Origin: Achromobacter sp. B7
GTDB lineage: Bacteria; Pseudomonadota; Gammaproteobacteria; Burkholderiales; Burkholderiaceae_B
Assembly: GCF_003600685.1 (NCBI RefSeq)
Contig: NZ_CP032084.1
Location: forward strand, 3,224,001 to 3,288,000
Length of the DNA stretch: 64,000 bases
Reading direction: 5' to 3'
The position numbers and the translations under genes were made by a program. The number at the start of each line of letters is the position of its first letter. Within the stretch, counting starts at the first letter, position 1. Shown piece after piece: positions 8,133 through 16,024 of the stretch. Below the pieces are notes generated by a model. That model searched no databases. It was not told where the DNA came from and was given only the letters and a program-made list of their open reading frames with translations.

Positions 8133-9119
8133 ATGCGCCTGCGCCATGTGACCAAACCCTTAGCCCGCGCCGTCGTGGCCCTGTCGCTGATAAGCGGCGC
8201 GTCGGCCGCGCTGGCCGACAGCTACCCCGACCATCCCATCAAGTGGGTCGTGCCGTTCCCGCCCGGCGGCGCCATGGACAGCATCGCGCGCACGTTGGGC
8301 GAATCGATGAGCAAGCAGCTCAATACCTCGGTCATCGTGGAAAACCGCGCGGGCGCGGGCGGCAACATCGGTGCGGCCAGCGTCGCGCGTGCCAAGCCGG
8401 ACGGCTACACGATCCTGATCGTGGCCAACGGCATGGCGGTCAACCCCGCGCTGTACGCGGATTTGAACTACGACCCCATCAAGGACTTTGCGCCGATCTC
8501 GTTGCTGGCGGTCGTGCCCAACGTATTGGTGACCAACCCGGCACGCACGGGCGCGACCAGCGTGCAGGACGTCATCACCAAAGCCCGCGCGCAGCCCAAC
8601 CACTACACCTACGCGTCGGCGGGGGTCGGCACATCGATTCATCTGGCGGGCGAACTGTTCGTGTCGATGACCGGGGTCGACATGCTGCACGTGCCGTACA
8701 AGGGCAGCGGCCCGGCCGTTGCCGACTTGCTGGGCGGCCAGGTGGACTACATGTTCGATAGCATCACGTCGGCCAAGCCGCACATCGCCACGGGCAAGCT
8801 GCGCGCGCTGGGCGTCACCACCGCCAAGCGTTCGGCCGCCCTGCCCGACGTGCCCACCATGCAGGAGGCCGGCGTGGCGGGCTATGAACTGATGCCGTGG
8901 TTTGCGGCCTTTGCGCCGGCCGGCACCAAGCCTGAGGTGGTGGCGAAATTGAACCAAGCCATGCGCAACGCGCTGGCCGAACCGAAGGTCAAGGCGACGC
9001 TGGATTCCATCGGCGCGGAATCGATCGGCAGCACCCCGGACGCGCTACGCGACCATCTGGCCAAGGAAACGGCGCAGTGGAAGACGCTGGTGAAGGAACG
9101 CAATATCAAGATCAACTGA
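8133..9119 (+). CDS. Bug-family tripartite tricarboxylate receptor protein (TctC-like)
   Basis: 328 residues from the ATG at 8133, preceded by TTGGAGAC; an in-frame upstream extension was rejected because it lacks a signal peptide. Signal peptide about 1-30 (cut near ALADS). Bug hallmarks are present: YPDHPIKWVVPFPPGG, the VIVENRAGAGGNIG segment, GTSIHLAGELF, HVPYKGSGPAV and LPDVPTMQEAG. Such periplasmic receptors bind organic acids for TctAB-type transport or act as sensors. No TctA or TctB gene is nearby, so it is an orphan receptor as is common in Bordetella relatives. Probably controlled by the divergent LysR. Confidence 0.92.
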   Translation: MRLRHVTKPLARAVVALSLISGASAALADSYPDHPIKWVVPFPPGGAMDSIARTLGESMSKQLNTSVIVENRAGAGGNIGAASVARAKPDGYTILIVANGMAVNPALYADLNYDPIKDFAPISLLAVVPNVLVTNPARTGATSVQDVITKARAQPNHYTYASAGVGTSIHLAGELFVSMTGVDMLHVPYKGSGPAVADLLGGQVDYMFDSITSAKPHIATGKLRALGVTTAKRSAALPDVPTMQEAGVAGYELMPWFAAFAPAGTKPEVVAKLNQAMRNALAEPKVKATLDSIGAESIGSTPDALRDHLAKETAQWKTLVKERNIKIN

Positions 9120-9143
9120 CCGGGGCCACGTCCCGCCCCAAGA

Positions 9144-9180
9144 AAAACGCCCACGCCGCTTTCGCGTCCGTGGGCGTTTT
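9144..9180. terminator. bidirectional intrinsic terminator
   Basis: A perfect 12-bp stem (AAAACGCCCACG at 9144-9155 with its complement at 9169-9180) closes a 13-nt loop. The stem begins with A residues and ends in TTTT, so it can stop transcription from the convergent Bug genes on both sides. Confidence 0.9.
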
Positions 9181-9198
9181 GCCATCCGTTGATACGGC

Positions 9199-10188
9199 TT
9201 ATTCCACCGTCGCTCCAGATTTTTTCACCACTTCGGCCCAGCGCGGAATCTCGGTGGCCATCAAGGCGCGCAACTGGTCGGGCGTGCTGCCGACCAGTTC
9301 CATGCCCATGGTCTTTCCCAGCTTTTCCTGCACGTCGGGTTCTTTCAGGATGATGGCGATTTCGGCGGCCAGCTTGTCCAGGATCGGCTTGGGCGTGCCC
9401 TTGGGCGCGTACACCGCCTGCCAGGACGCCATCTGAAAGCCCGGCACGCCGGCTTCCTGCATCGTGGGCACGTTGGGCGCCAGCGAAATGCGGTCCTTGG
9501 TGGTCACGGCCAGCAGCTTGAGCTTGCCCGTTTGCAAGAGCGGCAGCGCGGCGGTCATCTGGTCAAACATGAAGGTGACCGCGCCCGAGGACACATCGAC
9601 CATGGCGGGCGGCGTGCCCTTGTACGGCACGTGCGTGAGCGGCACCCCGATCATGCTGGAAAACAATTCGCCCGCCAGATGGGTGGACGTGCCCGCGCCG
9701 GACGAGGCAAACGTACGCTTGGCGGGGTCGCGCTTGAGCAGCGCGATCAGATCGGCCACCGAGTTCACGCCCAGGTTCGGGTCCACCAGCAACACGTTGG
9801 GCAGATACGCGATCAGCGAAACGGGTTCGAAATCCTTGACCGGGTCGTACTTCAGGTTCTTGTACAGGCTGGCGTTGATGGCGTGCGTGCTGATGGTGCC
9901 ACCGAACAAGGTGTAGCCGTCGGGCGCCGCCTTGGCCACGTAAGTGGCGCCGATGCCGCCGGCCGCACCGGGCTTGTTTTCAACGATCACGTTCTGGTGC
10001 AGGCGGTCGCCCAGTTTCTGGGCCAGCACGCGGCCCACCACGTCGGTGGACCCGCCAACGGTAAAGGGCACCACATAGGAAATAGGCTTTTGCGCGGGCC
10101 AGTCGGCGGCGCTTGCCGCGGTGGCCAGCGTGCCCAGGACGGCGCCGGCCAGCAGCCCGGCCAACGCACTGCGTCGTTGCATGTTCAT
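9199..10188 (-). CDS. Bug-family periplasmic receptor protein (TctC-like)
   Basis: 329 residues with a strong AGGAGA site before the ATG. Signal peptide about 1-27 (ATAASAADW). Bug motifs: KPISYVVPFTVGGSTDVVGR, VIVENKPGAAGGIG, GTSTHLAGELFSSM, THVPYKGTPPAM and APNVPTMQEAGVPG. It is the last gene of a leftward set after an IlvD/Edd dehydratase and an RraA-like protein, so its ligand is probably a sugar acid or related carboxylate (inference). No membrane transport subunits are adjacent. Confidence 0.92.
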   Translation of the reverse strand: MNMQRRSALAGLLAGAVLGTLATAASAADWPAQKPISYVVPFTVGGSTDVVGRVLAQKLGDRLHQNVIVENKPGAAGGIGATYVAKAAPDGYTLFGGTISTHAINASLYKNLKYDPVKDFEPVSLIAYLPNVLLVDPNLGVNSVADLIALLKRDPAKRTFASSGAGTSTHLAGELFSSMIGVPLTHVPYKGTPPAMVDVSSGAVTFMFDQMTAALPLLQTGKLKLLAVTTKDRISLAPNVPTMQEAGVPGFQMASWQAVYAPKGTPKPILDKLAAEIAIILKEPDVQEKLGKTMGMELVGSTPDQLRALMATEIPRWAEVVKKSGATVE

Positions 10189-10309
10189 GGTTTGTCTCCT
10201 GCCTTGATTTATTGCTTATAGGTATGGGGTCGCCGGCCGCATGGCCGGCGGCAAGGCTCGGTGGCCTTGGCTTGAGGGTTTGGCCTGGTGTTTGGCCTGG
10301 TGTTTTGGC

Positions 10310-11020
10310 TTACCGCCCCTGCGCTTTGCGCCAGGCGGCGAATTTATCTTTGGTGCCCAGGTCGGTGGGCGGGTACAGGCCCAGGATGGACGCGCCCTGC
10401 TGCACCTGGCTGGTCACGAAGTCTTCGAACGCGGTCATTTCCACGGCTTCGACCGAGATTTCATCGGCCAGATGCGCGGGGATCACCACCACGCCTTCGC
10501 GGTCGCCCACGACGATGTCGCCCGGCCACACAGCCACGTCGCCGCAACCGATGGGCGCGTTGATGTCCAGCGCCTGGTGCAAGGTCAGGTTGGTAGGCGC
10601 CGAGGGGCGCTGGTGATACGCGGCAAAGCCCAGCTCGGCGATTTCAGGCGAATCCCGAAAGCCGCCGTCGGTCACCACGCCGGCCACGCCACGCTTCATC
10701 AGCCGCGTCACCAGGATGGAGCCGGCGGACGCGGCGCGCGCGTCCTTGCGGCTGTCCATGACCAGCACCGCGCCTTCCGGGCAGGTCTCAACCGCCACGC
10801 GCTGCGGGTGCGAGCGGTCTTCGAACACCTTGATGGTGTTCAGGTCTTCGCGGGCCGGGATGTAGCGCAGCGTGAACGCGGGGCCGACCATGTTGGGCAG
10901 GTTGGCGTTCAGCGGACGCACATCCTGGATGAACTGGTTGCGCAGGCCGCGCTTGAATAGCGCCGTGCACAGGGTGGCCGTGCTGATGCCGGACAGGCGG
11001 GCACGGGTTTCGGGATTCAT
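10310..11020 (-). CDS. RraA-like protein / possible aldolase of sugar-acid catabolism
   Basis: 236 residues from the ATG at 11020 (MNPETRARLSGIST). An upstream TTG at 11044 is possible; neither start has a strong ribosome site. The fold signature is clear: GPAFTLRYIP, GAVLVMDSRKDARAASAG, GVAGVVTDGGFRD, GDVAVWPGDIVVGDREGVVVIP. This family includes RNase E inhibitor RraA, but members beside sugar-acid dehydratases are thought to be metal-dependent aldolases (HMG/CHA type) or related enzymes. The G-x20-R-D-type metal site is visible at DGGFRD. Context (IlvD/Edd dehydratase, Bug receptor, GntR) favours a catabolic enzyme over RNase regulation. Confidence 0.8.
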   Translation of the reverse strand: MNPETRARLSGISTATLCTALFKRGLRNQFIQDVRPLNANLPNMVGPAFTLRYIPAREDLNTIKVFEDRSHPQRVAVETCPEGAVLVMDSRKDARAASAGSILVTRLMKRGVAGVVTDGGFRDSPEIAELGFAAYHQRPSAPTNLTLHQALDINAPIGCGDVAVWPGDIVVGDREGVVVIPAHLADEISVEAVEMTAFEDFVTSQVQQGASILGLYPPTDLGTKDKFAAWRKAQGR

Positions 11021-11056
11021 TTGGGACACGATGGCTCCGGGCAAAATGCGGAAAAC

Positions 11057-11113
11057 AAAATTGAAATCACAAAAATGAAATCACAAAGAATGAATTCGCA
11101 AAAATGAAAGGCG
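11057..11113. repeat. A-rich imperfect 14-bp tandem repeat
   Basis: Four related units in the intercistronic gap: AAAATTGAAATCAC, AAAAATGAAATCAC, AAAGAATGAATTCGC and AAAAATGAAAGGCG. The stretch is far more AT-rich than its surroundings and lies just upstream of the RraA-like gene. Confidence 0.75.
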
Positions 11114-11127
11114 ATAACTGATCGGCG

Positions 11128-11147
11128 CGGCGGGCAGTGGCCCGCCG
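11128..11147 (-). other. intercistronic hairpin between dehydratase and RraA-like gene
   Basis: CGGCGGGC (11128-11135) pairs with GCCCGCCG (11140-11147) around the loop AGTG. No T-run follows on the minus strand, so it is more likely an mRNA-stability or partial-termination element than a full terminator. Confidence 0.5.
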
Positions 11148-11153
11148 TTGCGC

Positions 11154-12884
11154 TTAGAAGATTTCGGGCTCCGGCACGGGTGCGCCGAATTCGGTTTCCA
11201 GAAAGTCAAAATCGCAGCCGTCGTTGGCTTGCAGGATGTGTTTGGAATACATCCAGCCGTAGCCGCGCTCATAGCGCTTGGGCGGCGGCGTCCAGGCGGC
11301 GCGGCGCGCGGCCAGTTCTTCGTCGCTGATGTTCAGGTGGATGCTGCGCGCTGGCACGTCGACGGTGATCAGGTCGCCCGTCTTGACGAAGGCCAGCGGG
11401 CCGCCCACGTAGGACTCGGGCGCCGCGTGCAGGATGCAGGCGCCGTAGCTCGTGCCGCTCATGCGTGCATCAGACAGGCGCAGCATGTCGCGCACGCCCT
11501 GCTTGACCAGCTTGGTCGGGATCGGCAGCATGCCCCATTCCGGCATGCCCGGGCCGCCTTGGGGGCCGGCATTGCGCAGGATCATGATGTGTTCGGGCGT
11601 GACGTCCAGGTTCTCGTCATCGACCGCCGCCTTCATGCTGGGGTAGTCGTCGAACACCAGCGCGGGGCCGGTGTGCTGCAAGAACTGCGGGGCGCAGGCG
11701 CTGGGCTTGATGACGCAGCCGTCCGGCGCAATGTTGCCGCGCAAAACCGCCAGCGCGCCTTCGTCGTAGATGGCGGTGTCCAGCTTGCGGATCACGTCAT
11801 CGTTATAGACCTCGGCGCCCGCGATGTTCTCGCCCAGCGTCTTGCCCGTCACCGTCATGGCCGACAGGTCCAGGTGCCCTTCCAGGCGCGTCATCAACGC
11901 GGGCAGGCCGCCAGCGTAATAGAAGTCTTCCATCAGGTAGGTGTCGCCGCTGGGCCGGATGTTCGCAATGACGGGCACCTTGCGGCTGGCGGCATCAAAG
12001 TCTTCCAGGCCGACGGCGTGGCCCGCGCGGCGCGACATGGCCACCAGGTGGATGATGGCATTGGTCGAGCAGCCCATGGCCATGGCCACGTTGATGGCGT
12101 TCTTGAACGACGCCATGTTCAGGATGCGCTGCGGGGTCAGATCGTCCCAGACCATTTCCACCACACGGCGGCCGCATTCGGCGGACATGCGCATGTGGTT
12201 CACGTCAGCCGCCGGAATCGACGACGCGCCGGGCAGCGTCATGCCGATGGCTTCGGCAATGGCCGTCATGGTGCTGGCCGTGCCCATCGTCATGCAGGTG
12301 CCGTAGCTGCGCGCGATGCCACCTTCCACTTCGGTCCATTGTTCTTGCGTGATCTTGCCGGCGCGGCGTTCGTCCCAGAGCTTCCAGGCGTCCGAGCCGG
12401 ATCCCAGTATCTTGCCCTTCCAGTTGCCGCGCAGCATGGGGCCGGCGGGCACGTACACACACGGCAGCCCGGCGCTGATGGCGCCCATCAACAGGCCCGG
12501 GGTGGTCTTGTCGCACCCGCCCATCAGCACCGCGCCATCGACCGGGTGGCTGCGCAGCAGCTCTTCGGTTTCCATGGCCAGGAAGTTGCGATACAGCATG
12601 GTGGTGGGCTTGACGAACGATTCCGACACCGAGATCGCCGGCAGCTCCACCGGAAAGCCGCCCGCCTGGAACACGCCGCGCTTCACGTCTTCGACGCGCT
12701 GCTTGAAGTGGCTGTGACAGGGGTTCAGGTCCGACCAGGTGTTGATGATGGCGATGATGGGCCGGCCGACCCAGTCGTCCGGGCCGTAGCCCATCTGCAT
12801 CATGCGTGAACGGTGGCCGAACGAACGCAGGTCATCCTTGGCCATCCAGGCGGCGCTGCGCAGACTTTCGTAGGTACGTTTCAT
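11154..12884 (-). CDS. IlvD/Edd-family sugar-acid dehydratase (L-arabinonate/pentonate type)
   Basis: 576 residues from MKRTYESLRS (ATG 12884); a 15-codon upstream extension is not family-like. Three cysteines, Cys56 (SDLNPCHSHF), Cys124 (MGGCDKTTPG) and Cys197 (SYGTCMTMGT), are spaced 68 and 73 residues apart, as I remember for the [2Fe-2S] ligands of arabinonate/xylonate dehydratases. The catalytic region with RLSDARMSGTSYG is intact. These enzymes dehydrate an aldonate to a 2-keto-3-deoxy acid. The exact substrate cannot be read from sequence. It is first in a leftward set with the RraA-like gene and a Bug receptor, and is divergent from a GntR regulator with a palindrome between them. Confidence 0.9.
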   Translation of the reverse strand: MKRTYESLRSAAWMAKDDLRSFGHRSRMMQMGYGPDDWVGRPIIAIINTWSDLNPCHSHFKQRVEDVKRGVFQAGGFPVELPAISVSESFVKPTTMLYRNFLAMETEELLRSHPVDGAVLMGGCDKTTPGLLMGAISAGLPCVYVPAGPMLRGNWKGKILGSGSDAWKLWDERRAGKITQEQWTEVEGGIARSYGTCMTMGTASTMTAIAEAIGMTLPGASSIPAADVNHMRMSAECGRRVVEMVWDDLTPQRILNMASFKNAINVAMAMGCSTNAIIHLVAMSRRAGHAVGLEDFDAASRKVPVIANIRPSGDTYLMEDFYYAGGLPALMTRLEGHLDLSAMTVTGKTLGENIAGAEVYNDDVIRKLDTAIYDEGALAVLRGNIAPDGCVIKPSACAPQFLQHTGPALVFDDYPSMKAAVDDENLDVTPEHIMILRNAGPQGGPGMPEWGMLPIPTKLVKQGVRDMLRLSDARMSGTSYGACILHAAPESYVGGPLAFVKTGDLITVDVPARSIHLNISDEELAARRAAWTPPPKRYERGYGWMYSKHILQANDGCDFDFLETEFGAPVPEPEIF

Positions 12885-12926
12885 GGGGAAATAAAGAAAG
12901 GCGTGGTGGGGATGGAGCCATTTAAA

Positions 12927-12942
12927 CACTAATACATTAGTG
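12927..12942. promoter_or_regulatory. putative GntR operator palindrome
   Basis: CACTAAT-AC-ATTAGTG is a perfect 7-bp inverted repeat around 2 bp, located between the divergent dehydratase (start 12884) and GntR (start 13004) genes. Size and placement fit an FCD-type GntR dimer site that represses both genes; binding is inferred. Confidence 0.65.
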
Positions 12943-13003
12943 CGTCAGCTAGGTGGAAACCCGCTACACTGCGGGCTTTACCCCGTACCCCGCCAGGCCA
13001 GCG

Positions 13004-13693
13004 ATGCAAAGCCCCAAGCTAAGACTGGACCGTTCGCGCCACGCGGCGCCCCAGGTCTTCGAACATCTACGCGAACAGATCGTGTCGCTGGAGCTCGCCC
13101 CCGGCGCGCCCCTGTCCCGCGTGACGCTGGCCGAAACGTATGGCCTGAGCCAGACGCCGATTCGTGACGCGCTGATGCGGCTGGCCGAAGAGGCGCTGGT
13201 GGAGATTTATCCGCAGCACACCACGGTGGTCAGCCGCATCGACATCCCGGCGGCCCGCCAGGCGCATTTCCTGCGGCAATCGCTGGAGCTTGAAATCGTG
13301 CACATGCTGGCGCAACGGCCCGACCCCATCCTGCACCAGCGCCTGCAAGCCAGCATCGACTTGCAGCACGCCAGCCACGCCAGCGGGCAATACCAGCAGT
13401 TCATCAACGCCGATCAGGCGTTTCACCGCGACATGCACACGGCGGCGGGCGTGCACAGCCTGTGGGAACTGGAGCAGCGCTACAGCGGGCACCTGGATCG
13501 CCTGCGCCGCCTGCATCTGCCCGAGGCCGGCAAGGCGGAACGCATCATGGACGACCATCAACGCCTGCTGGACGCCATCGTGGCGCAAGACCCGGCCGGC
13601 GCGCAGCGCGTGCTGCGCGAGCATCTGTCGGGCACGCTGAGCCAGGTGGCCGAGATCTGCAAGCGGTATCCGGAATACGTGCTGGAGCAATAG
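13004..13693 (+). CDS. GntR-family regulator, FCD (FadR-like) subgroup
   Basis: 229 residues from the ATG at 13004 (MQSPKLRLDR); the frame also opens at 12953. The winged helix-turn-helix covers about 15-80 (VFEHLREQIVSLELAPGAPLS, then LAETYGLSQTPIRDALMRL). The all-helical FCD ligand domain covers about 90-220, with the metal-binding pattern of D/H residues (FINADQAFHRDMHTAAG, then HQRLLDAI). It is divergent from the sugar-acid dehydratase operon and probably represses it until a sugar acid binds (inference). Confidence 0.9.
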   Translation: MQSPKLRLDRSRHAAPQVFEHLREQIVSLELAPGAPLSRVTLAETYGLSQTPIRDALMRLAEEALVEIYPQHTTVVSRIDIPAARQAHFLRQSLELEIVHMLAQRPDPILHQRLQASIDLQHASHASGQYQQFINADQAFHRDMHTAAGVHSLWELEQRYSGHLDRLRRLHLPEAGKAERIMDDHQRLLDAIVAQDPAGAQRVLREHLSGTLSQVAEICKRYPEYVLEQ

Positions 13694-13737
13694 CGGGATA
13701 GATCGGCGGGGATAGCGCGACGGCCAAACGCCTATCA

Positions 13738-13846
13738 GCCTGCCTGCCTGCCCTCCTGCCGGCCTGCGTGCCTGCCGGCCTTCCTGCCCGCCGGCCTGCC
13801 TTCGTGCCTGCCTGCCCGCCAGCCAGCCTTCCCGCCTGCCAGCGCG
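13738..13846. repeat. degenerate tetranucleotide (TGCC/CGCC) repeat
   Basis: About 110 bp of near-continuous four-base units of the form TGCC, CGCC or TTCC, with occasional interruptions, between the GntR stop and the stop of the beta-propeller gene. No gene is supported in it. Confidence 0.8.
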
Positions 13847-13859
13847 GCCCGGCCTGCGC

Positions 13860-15179
13860 CTAGTCCAGCGGATACCGCCGGATGACCGTCTTGCCGTCGC
13901 GCTCGGCCAGCGACAACAGGCCGTCGCCGGACAAGTCCAGCCCGATCAGGCCGGTTTCCACATCCTGCGGCATTTGAAACGGGCGCCAGGTCTTGCCGTG
14001 GTCGCGCGTATAGAAGTACGTCTTGGTGTATTCGTTGAACGACAACAAATGGTCCGCGTAGGTCTTGATGACCCACGCGTTGGGGCCAAACCAGGCGTCG
14101 CCGATCCAGCTTGGCGTGCCCTGCACGCTGGGCGATACCGCGCGGCGCCGCCATGAGCGATCCGCTTTGTCCAGTTCATAGATGGCGTCGCCCTGGGTCT
14201 GAAACACGGCCTGGTCGCGCGTGTACAGGTCGTCCGGCGCTGGCGCGGGCACGGGCGGCACGCCCTGCGTGATGCGAAAGCCGGGCGGTGCGCCGTCCTG
14301 GAATTCCACTTCGAAACGCCGCGTCTCCAGCACTTCGTTGCCGTGGGACGCATTCAGGCTGACCCGCGTGCGCCAGCTCCAGCCGACGGCGTGCGTGTCG
14401 TCCAGCGGATAAAGCGACCAGTCGTAGGCCAACTGGTCGTCGGCGCGCGGATTGCCGGGCCGTTCGGCGGCTTCGCGGAACGCGCGATCGAACGCGCTGG
14501 CGTCGGGCCAGACCTGATCGTCCAGCCGCGTGGCCGCCCAGTGGCGGGCGCCATCTTCGCTGACCAAAAGGCGCTGCCCGGATTCGTGGCGTTCCAGCGC
14601 GATGACGCGCTGCCCGGTCAGGAATACGGTGTACTGGCGCGAGCCGCCCAGCGTGACATCGGGCGCGTAGGTCCAGGTCTTGCCCAGGTCGTCCGACCGC
14701 AGGGTGTCCCAGCCGGAGGGCGACTCGCCCTGCCCGGCCGAAGGCGCAGCGGTCACCAGATACAGCGTGCCGCCGTCGGGCGCGCCGATCACGCTGACGC
14801 CGGTATCCCCGCGCACCGACCCCAGCAGCTCGAACACGCCGGTGCCCTGCCCGCCATAGATCAGGTTGCGCGTGTCGGCCAGTTGCCAGGGCGGGGGCTG
14901 GCGCGCGTCGTAGCCGGGCAGTTGCGCGTCCAGCAGCGGCGCGCGTTCCAGGTTGGCCAGGTCCTTGGCGCCGACCAGGCGCTGGCCAATCAACAGTTGT
15001 CGTTCACCGAACCGTTGCAGCGATACGCGCGAGGACGAGGCCAGCGGCAAGCCGTTAAGTTCGCCGATGACTTCGCTGCGGGTCAACGGCTGGCCCATCG
15101 GCACCAACTGGTAGATGCCATAGCCCAAGACCGCCGCGACGGCGATGGCGACGCCGCTGGCAAGCAGTCTAAGGTTCAT
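13860..15179 (-). CDS. membrane-anchored Asp-box (BNR) beta-propeller-like protein
   Basis: 439 residues. An N-terminal hydrophobic segment (about 5-25) looks like an uncleaved anchor or signal. Three Asp-box-like motifs of the form S/T-x-D-x-G-x-x-W are visible: RSDDLGKTWTY, VSEDGARHWAA and TRDHGKTWRP. They are turns typical of sialidase-type or Ycf48-like beta-propellers. No catalytic Arg triad of a sialidase can be assigned, so an enzymatic call is not justified. It faces the GntR gene tail-to-tail across a simple-sequence tract and diverges from the next exported protein. Confidence 0.6.
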   Translation of the reverse strand: MNLRLLASGVAIAVAAVLGYGIYQLVPMGQPLTRSEVIGELNGLPLASSSRVSLQRFGERQLLIGQRLVGAKDLANLERAPLLDAQLPGYDARQPPPWQLADTRNLIYGGQGTGVFELLGSVRGDTGVSVIGAPDGGTLYLVTAAPSAGQGESPSGWDTLRSDDLGKTWTYAPDVTLGGSRQYTVFLTGQRVIALERHESGQRLLVSEDGARHWAATRLDDQVWPDASAFDRAFREAAERPGNPRADDQLAYDWSLYPLDDTHAVGWSWRTRVSLNASHGNEVLETRRFEVEFQDGAPPGFRITQGVPPVPAPAPDDLYTRDQAVFQTQGDAIYELDKADRSWRRRAVSPSVQGTPSWIGDAWFGPNAWVIKTYADHLLSFNEYTKTYFYTRDHGKTWRPFQMPQDVETGLIGLDLSGDGLLSLAERDGKTVIRRYPLD

Positions 15180-15323
15180 GGCGACAACACATACTGGGGA
15201 TGAAGACCGACCATTTGGCCGGTGGCGTTTGGAGAATGGGCGAAACTATAGCGCGTTGCGCAACGTTCTCTATACTGGCGTGACATACTCTTACGCCGCA
15301 TCGGCCACACACGGAACCCGGAC

Positions 15324-15893
15324 ATGATTGCAAGGCTCGCCCCGCTTACCCTAGCCCTGCTCGTTTTCGGGGCAGCCGCCTGGGGGCAGCCCGCAAAAGC
15401 CGTCGCGCCGGATGTTTGCGCGGCGGTGACCGTACGCGAAGGCGATCCGATTCCCGCCGACGCGTGCGCCGTCAACATCGTGCCGCGCGACCTGGGCGTA
15501 TCCGGCATGACCTTTGGCGGCGACCCGGTCTGGACGCCGCTGGACCCGCAAGCGATGCCCGGTGTGTTCTACGACAGCGCGTCCATCGCGCCCATGTCCG
15601 ACCGTCCGGTGGTGATGGCGGTGACCGTGGCCTGGTTTTACGCGCAGCCGCGCGTGTCCGAGACCAACGGCCAGGCTTACGCGTCGGTGTCGCAGCCCAT
15701 CATTTTGAATTGCAGCGCCAACACCTACACCGTCACGCAGACCCAGCACTACGCCGGCAACAACGCCACCGGCGCGCTGGTGGAATCGATACCCGTGGCG
15801 GGCATTCACAATGCGCCGGTCGCCCGGGACCCCGTGCAACGCAAGTTGCGCGGCGTGGTCTGCCCGGCGCCGGGCAAGAACGCGCGCAAGTGA
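15324..15893 (+). CDS. exported protein, possibly surface-adhesin-E-like
   Basis: 189 residues with a signal peptide (about 1-26). The C-terminal half, with SVSQPIILNCSANTYTVTQ then YAGNNATGALV and a second Cys (GVVCPAPGK), recalls the small lipoprotein-like surface-adhesin E family. There the Cys pair forms a disulfide and the chain makes a beta-sandwich. The resemblance is weak and from memory. The gap before the gene holds the palindrome GTTGCGCAAC (15255-15264) and a TATACT hexamer. Confidence 0.5.
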   Translation: MIARLAPLTLALLVFGAAAWGQPAKAVAPDVCAAVTVREGDPIPADACAVNIVPRDLGVSGMTFGGDPVWTPLDPQAMPGVFYDSASIAPMSDRPVVMAVTVAWFYAQPRVSETNGQAYASVSQPIILNCSANTYTVTQTQHYAGNNATGALVESIPVAGIHNAPVARDPVQRKLRGVVCPAPGKNARK

Positions 15894-15947
15894 CAGGCGG
15901 CGGGCGCCGACCCCGCCGCGCAGTGGCATCGCTTGCTGCGCCCCTAT

Positions 15948-16024
15948 CCGCGCCCTATCCACGCCCTGCTTGCGCCCTACCTGCGCCCTGCCTGCGCCCT
16001 GCCTGCGCCCTGCCTGCGCTCTAT
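15948..16024. repeat. 11-bp tandem repeat, seven copies
   Basis: Units are variants of CTGCGCCCTGC; three identical copies lie at 15981-16013. The last copy (16014-16024) contains the stop codon of the minus-strand ABC permease, so the array runs across that gene's 3' end. Confidence 0.9.

Noticed and set aside
11148..12809. 553-codon plus-strand open frame
   Set aside because: Antisense shadow of the IlvD/Edd dehydratase, whose motifs are complete.
13735..14154. 139-codon minus-strand frame ending in GRxxGR-type repeats
   Set aside because: It is the translation of the tetranucleotide repeat and an out-of-frame part of the beta-propeller gene.
13738..16024. Short direct repeats considered as a CRISPR array
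   Set aside because: Units are 4 or 11 bp with no spacers, so they are simple tandem repeats.
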